Positions 60,739 through 64,000 of a DNA stretch of 64,000 nucleotides are shown in pieces; positions within the stretch are counted from its first letter, which is position 1, and every line of letters starts with the position of its first letter. Location: positions 186,001 to 250,000 of the forward strand of contig NZ_QEXL01000002.1 in NCBI RefSeq assembly GCF_003311635.1, given 5' to 3'. Position numbers and translations under genes: made by a program. Source of the DNA: Novacetimonas cocois (GTDB lineage Bacteria > Pseudomonadota > Alphaproteobacteria > Acetobacterales > Acetobacteraceae). The notes beneath the pieces are model-generated. The model was given only the letters and a program-made list of their open reading frames with translations, did no database searches and was not told where the DNA came from.

Positions 60739-61128
60739 CTAGCGCCGTTCGATCAGTTCGATCTTGTAGCCGTCGGGATCCTCGACAAACGCGATGACGG
60801 TGGTGCCGAACTTGACCGGCCCCGCCTCCCGCGTGACCTTGCCCCCGCCGGCCCGGACGGTTTCCACGACGGCCGCGACGTCTTCCACCCCGACGGCAAA
60901 GTGACCGAATCCGGTACCGACCTCGTATCCGTCATCCTTGCCCCAGTTATAGGTCAGCTCGATTTCGGCCTGTCCCGCCGCATTGTCCGCATACCCGATG
61001 AAGACAAGGGTATATTTGCCCTCGGGGACTTCCCGGCGGCGAAGTTCGTGCATGCCCAGCAATTTGTAGAACGCAATGCTGGCGTCCAGATTACGGACAC
61101 GGACCATTGTATGCAGATAGGTGCCCAT
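60739..61128 (-). CDS. gloA: lactoylglutathione lyase (glyoxalase I)
   Basis: GloA isomerises the methylglyoxal-glutathione hemithioacetal. Metal ligands are His6 (TYLHTMVRV), Glu in [10 protein letters not shown], His in [11 protein letters not shown] and Glu in [25 protein letters not shown] and VAFVEDPDG-like [10 protein letters not shown] are family hallmarks. Length 129 is that of the small bacterial Ni-type enzyme. AAGGAG lies nine nucleotides before the ATG. Glutathione comes from gshB elsewhere in the window. Confidence 0.96.
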   Translation of the reverse strand: MGTYLHTMVRVRNLDASIAFYKLLGMHELRRREVPEGKYTLVFIGYADNAAGQAEIELTYNWGKDDGYEVGTGFGHFAVGVEDVAAVVETVRAGGGKVTREAGPVKFGTTVIAFVEDPDGYKIELIERR

Positions 61129-61146
61129 GACGTTTCACTCCTTTTT

Positions 61147-62040
61147 TTATGGGTGGGATTCCACTATCCCGTCCGCCGAGATTCCCACCAGAAAGATGCC
61201 CGCCTCATCCGCCTGCGCGATGCAGCCTTCCGGGTCGGTCATCAGGGTGGCCCCGGCTTCGAACGCAATGCCACGCAGGCCCGCGCGAACGACACGACGG
61301 ACGGTTTCCGGCCCGATGGTCGGCAGGTCGGCCCGACGCTCCTGCCCGGGCTTCACCATCTTGACCAGAACCCCGCCGGGACGACCATCCTGACGGTATC
61401 GTCCGACACGTTCAAGCATCTCGTCCGTGCCCTCGATCGCCTCGACCCCGAGGACAAGCCCGTCCTGCACCACGCAGCCCTGACCGATATCAAGCGCGCC
61501 CAGCGCATGGACCACGCGACGTCCCCGCGCGATATCCGACACCGCGACCCGGTCGGGATGGATACGCCCCATCACCCCGCGCCGTCCGACCGAGGCATGG
61601 AGGTATTCATGCGCGCCACGCACGACGAATCCCTCCTCACCCAGCACGCGGACAATCGCACCCAGCAGTCCGTCGTCGCCTGAAAACAGGGCACGGCCAA
61701 CCCGCGCGAGAATCCGCGCCCCGACGGCATCAGGACGCAGCGTGGCAAAGGAAGGACGGCGGACCGGCCCGATCAGGACCAGTTCGCGGCATCCATGCTG
61801 GCGAAGGGTCGCAAGGATATCCCCCGCCGCGGCCAGACGGATGAAACGGTGGGGCCACGGGGCGATGACAGCGGGGTCGGCAAACCCCTCGAATCCGATA
61901 ATGAAAACACTGCCGCCCGCAGCAGTAATGGAACGCGCCACCTGCGCGGGAAGCGGACCGCCCCCGGCAAGGATACCTATGCAGGGCGGGGAGGCACGGG
62001 AATGGGACGGCGGCTGATCCGTAACGGGATCAGGCGCCAT
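61147..62040 (-). CDS. lpxI: UDP-2,3-diacylglucosamine diphosphatase LpxI
   Basis: LpxI makes lipid X in lipid A synthesis in organisms that lack LpxH; it was defined in Caulobacter. The N-terminal domain shows IGILAGGGPLPAQVARSITA, IIGFEGFADPAV and IGPVRRPSFATLRPDAVG. The C-terminal DUF1009-type domain has GVLVKMVKPGQERRADLPTI, GPETVRRVVRAGLRGIAFEA and ADEAGIFLVGIS. Length 297 is slightly above average because of about 20 N-terminal residues. It overlaps lpxA by 11 bp as the last gene of lpxD-fabZ-lpxA-lpxI. Confidence 0.93.
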   Translation of the reverse strand: MAPDPVTDQPPSHSRASPPCIGILAGGGPLPAQVARSITAAGGSVFIIGFEGFADPAVIAPWPHRFIRLAAAGDILATLRQHGCRELVLIGPVRRPSFATLRPDAVGARILARVGRALFSGDDGLLGAIVRVLGEEGFVVRGAHEYLHASVGRRGVMGRIHPDRVAVSDIARGRRVVHALGALDIGQGCVVQDGLVLGVEAIEGTDEMLERVGRYRQDGRPGGVLVKMVKPGQERRADLPTIGPETVRRVVRAGLRGIAFEAGATLMTDPEGCIAQADEAGIFLVGISADGIVESHP

Positions 62041-62929
62041 CGGACTCGATCATTTCAGAGGAGCTTCTCTGCACGCGCACCAACCCGCGATGGGTGGGCG
62101 CGGCAATGAAATCAAGGATTTCCGCCACCCGCGCGTCATCACCATAATGCACGCGCACATAGGCCAGGCGTTCCTGGAACACGGCGTCGCTGGCATGCGC
62201 GGCCTTGGGATACAGTGCGCGGAACGCCAGCCGCATGCGGCGGATGTCATCGGGGGCCACGCCATTGCGACGCAGCCAGATCCAGTGCAGCCCGACAAGG
62301 CGCGCCCGGTTTCCCAGCACGCTGCCATAGGGAATGACGTCGGCCTCCACCCCGCAGACGCCCCCGACCAGGGCGGCATGGCCGATCCGCACGAACTGGT
62401 GCAGCGCGGCCGAGCCCATGATCCGGGCATTGTCGCCAATCATGACGTGGCCACCCATGACGACATTGTTGACGATGATGACGCCCTTGCCCAGCGTACA
62501 GTCATGCGCCACATGGGAATTCGCCATGATGAGGCAGTTTTCCCCAATGCGGGTGATCCCCACCCCCGTGGCGGTCCCGCGATGGATGGTGACGTTTTCG
62601 CGGATAATGGTTCCCGCCCCCACGACGCAGCGGGTGGGCTCGCCCTTGTATTTGAGGTCCTGCGGCTCCATCCCCACCGTGGTGAAGGGATAGCAGACAA
62701 CCCCCGCGCCGATATGCGTGTGCCCGTCAATCACGACATGGGAAATCAGCCGCACGCCATCATCGATCACCACATCCGGACCGATGGTGCACCATGGACC
62801 GATGGACACGCCCCGGCCAATCCGCGCGCCAGGGGCAACAATGGACGAGGGATGGATCTCAGCGGCGCCCAAAGGTTCCGCATCCCTCGTCGCGCCGGTA
62901 GATGCGCTCTGTGCCAGAACAGCCTCCAT
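62030..62929 (-). CDS. lpxA: UDP-N-acetylglucosamine acyltransferase LpxA
   Basis: LpxA adds the first 3-hydroxyacyl chain to UDP-GlcNAc. The left-handed beta-helix begins at IHPSSIVAPGARIGRGVSIG, and the catalytic-His turn is in NSHVAHDCTLGKGVIIVNNV with MGGHVMIGDNARIMGSAALH following. The helical C-terminal domain starts at RNGVAPDDIRRMRLAFRAL. ATG 62929 (GGAAGG 8 nt upstream) gives 299 residues, still about 24 longer at the N-terminus than E. coli LpxA. ATG 63022 would add 31 more residues but leave only 21 bp after fabZ; the choice is open. Confidence 0.95.
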   Translation of the reverse strand: MEAVLAQSASTGATRDAEPLGAAEIHPSSIVAPGARIGRGVSIGPWCTIGPDVVIDDGVRLISHVVIDGHTHIGAGVVCYPFTTVGMEPQDLKYKGEPTRCVVGAGTIIRENVTIHRGTATGVGITRIGENCLIMANSHVAHDCTLGKGVIIVNNVVMGGHVMIGDNARIMGSAALHQFVRIGHAALVGGVCGVEADVIPYGSVLGNRARLVGLHWIWLRRNGVAPDDIRRMRLAFRALYPKAAHASDAVFQERLAYVRVHYGDDARVAEILDFIAAPTHRGLVRVQRSSSEMIESDGA

Positions 62930-63043
62930 TTCGACGGCCTTCCGGCAGACAGCCACCGGAGATAAAGCCTTGAACACAACGCCGCATGCCCTCTGCGGGT
63001 GCTGCCGGCGCCGGTCGATCATTTCCGTTGCACGGGACGGGCC

Positions 63044-63553
63044 TCAGCCCATGATCATCGCGCTGAACGTAGCTTCGGCAACCGAAACGCCATCCACCCG
63101 CGCGATTCCCTTGAACTTCCACACATTCGCGCGGCTGCGTTCCTTTTCAACGGAAATCCGCAGCTGGTCGCCCGGTCCCACGGGACGGCGGAATTTCGCG
63201 CCGTCAATCGTCATGAAATAGACCAGCTTCCCCTCGAACGCCTCACCCAGCGTCAGGACCACAAGGGTCGCCGCCGTCTGGGCCATCGCCTCGATGATAA
63301 GCACGCCGGGCATCACGGGCCGCGCGGGGAAATGCCCCTGGAAGTGCGGTTCGTTGACGGACACATTCTTGATGCCGACCGCCGACTGTCCCCGAACGAT
63401 ATCAACCATCCTGTCAATCAGCAGGAAGGGATAACGATGGGGAATCGCCTCCATGATGCGCATGATATCGATTGCCTCGACACTCTGCGGCGTCTGTGCT
63501 GTCGGTAATGCCTCTACTTCTTTATCCACGTCGTCCAACCATCTATTCGGCAC
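63044..63553 (-). CDS. fabZ: 3-hydroxyacyl-ACP dehydratase FabZ
   Basis: FabZ dehydrates 3-hydroxyacyl-ACP and competes with LpxA/LpxD for substrate. [20 protein letters not shown] leads to the hot-dog fold with catalytic His in [20 protein letters not shown] and Glu in [29 protein letters not shown] is also diagnostic. Length 169 includes about 30 extra N-terminal residues; ATG 63553 is the only good start I see. It sits between lpxD and lpxA, the standard order. Confidence 0.96.
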   Translation of the reverse strand: MPNRWLDDVDKEVEALPTAQTPQSVEAIDIMRIMEAIPHRYPFLLIDRMVDIVRGQSAVGIKNVSVNEPHFQGHFPARPVMPGVLIIEAMAQTAATLVVLTLGEAFEGKLVYFMTIDGAKFRRPVGPGDQLRISVEKERSRANVWKFKGIARVDGVSVAEATFSAMIMG

Positions 63554-63631
63554 GGGCGGCAGCTGCGAACTGACTGGGCAGCCATGCCCCCTGCCGGTTG
63601 AATGTTCCTTGCCGCGCCCGGGCGCCGTCGC

Positions 63632-64000
63632 CTAGTCGTCTTTCTCACGGCCCCGGTCCTGCGCCGGCTTCTTCGCCAGACGACGCAGGAACGCCACGTT
63701 TCGGAAAAACTCCCTGAACGGCATCGCCGGACTTCCGATGACATCGGCCCCGGCCTCGACATCGGACATGACGCCACACTGTGCGCCGATCCGTGCCTTG
63801 TCACCGATCTTGATATGCCCGATCAGCCCGGCCTGCGCCGCGACCGTGACAAAATCACCCAGTTCCGTCGAACCCGAAATACCGGCCTGGGACACCACGA
63901 TGCAGCACCGCCCCAGACGCGCATTATGGCCGATCTGCACCAGATTGTCGAGGCGCGAACCCGCGCCGATCAGGGTATCGCGAATCGAACCGCGATCGAT
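63632..64000 (-). CDS. lpxD: UDP-3-O-acylglucosamine N-acyltransferase LpxD, C-terminal part (runs off right edge)
   Basis: The last 122 codons of a hexapeptide-repeat acyltransferase; the 5' part is outside the window. [20 protein letters not shown], then [20 protein letters not shown] and [20 protein letters not shown] are beta-helix coils of LpxD type, followed by [13 protein letters not shown]. The terminal [20 protein letters not shown] helix is the LpxD C-terminal extension. It is the first visible gene of lpxD-fabZ-lpxA-lpxI, with 78 bp to fabZ. Confidence 0.93.
   Translation of the reverse strand: MDRGSIRDTLIGAGSRLDNLVQIGHNARLGRCCIVVSQAGISGSTELGDFVTVAAQAGLIGHIKIGDKARIGAQCGVMSDVEAGADVIGSPAMPFREFFRNVAFLRRLAKKPAQDRGREKDD

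Noticed and set aside
1-64000. CRISPR array, insertion sequence, prophage or integrated element
   Set aside because: No regularly spaced direct repeats, no transposase, integrase or phage gene, and no tRNA-flanking duplication were seen; the gene content is core metabolism and envelope.

Overview
This 64 kb window is a stretch of housekeeping chromosome from a GC-rich alphaproteobacterium. The gene set fits an acetic acid bacterium (Acetobacteraceae, closest in style to Komagataeibacter/Gluconacetobacter): Caulobacter-type LpxI instead of LpxH, Rhodobacter-type PmtA, long-form HPF, an Hsp20-DUF1150 pair, heme O synthase without a complete cytochrome c oxidase operon, and a cloverleaf-forming AT-rich repeat that I associate with that group. 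The genus assignment is inference. I see no prophage, insertion sequence, CRISPR array or rRNA operon. Coding density is high, with many 1-11 bp overlaps.

Layout, left to right. 0-4.2 kb: a Tim44-like gene (cut by the edge), secB, hemD-hemC and tsaD. 4.2-16.9 kb: gpsA, a glutathione peroxidase, murJ, mutS, glnD, a TPR-glycosyltransferase fusion and an M32 carboxypeptidase. 17-23.6 kb: an exported MRJP-type beta-propeller, thrC, an M16 peptidase, a PmbA/TldD protein and a second Tim44-like gene. 23.8-26.4 kb, minus strand: a cytochrome oxidase subunit I homologue that has lost its catalytic ligands, translationally coupled to ctaB and followed by a tiny CoxF-like membrane protein. 26.6-35.8 kb, minus: gshB, pmtA, galM-greB, uvrB, an M3 oligopeptidase and an ABC1/UbiB kinase. 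35.9-43 kb, minus: gltD-gltB and an NDUFA9-like SDR. 43.2-49.4 kb, plus: tRNA-Leu(CAG), rnd, then the LPS-export run kdsD-lptC-lptA-lptB and hpf. 49.5-53 kb: DUF1150-Hsp20 (minus) and def-fmt-truA (plus). 53.2-60.3 kb, minus: dapD-dapE plus a membrane protein, and rpmH-rnpA-yidD-yidC-engB-argB. 60.5-64 kb: a tiny DHp-like protein, gloA and the lipid A run lpxD-fabZ-lpxA-lpxI, which leaves the window.

Functionally, envelope biogenesis dominates: lipid A synthesis, Kdo precursor and LPS export, lipid II flipping, the YidC/YidD/SecB protein-insertion genes and phosphatidylcholine synthesis. Nitrogen assimilation (glnD, gltBD), amino-acid synthesis (thrC, dapDE, argB), tetrapyrrole synthesis and translation genes fill the rest.

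The observations most worth following are: (1) the catalytically dead CtaD homologue fused by a 4-bp overlap to heme O synthase; (2) a 29-bp dyad, TATCGCG-N15-CGCGATA, found with identical spacing in the secB and hemC/tsaD promoter regions, with a half-site in front of the CtaD-like gene; (3) three copies of a cloverleaf-folding dispersed repeat at gene ends; (4) an LptA split by about 185 residues of Pro/Ala-rich linker.
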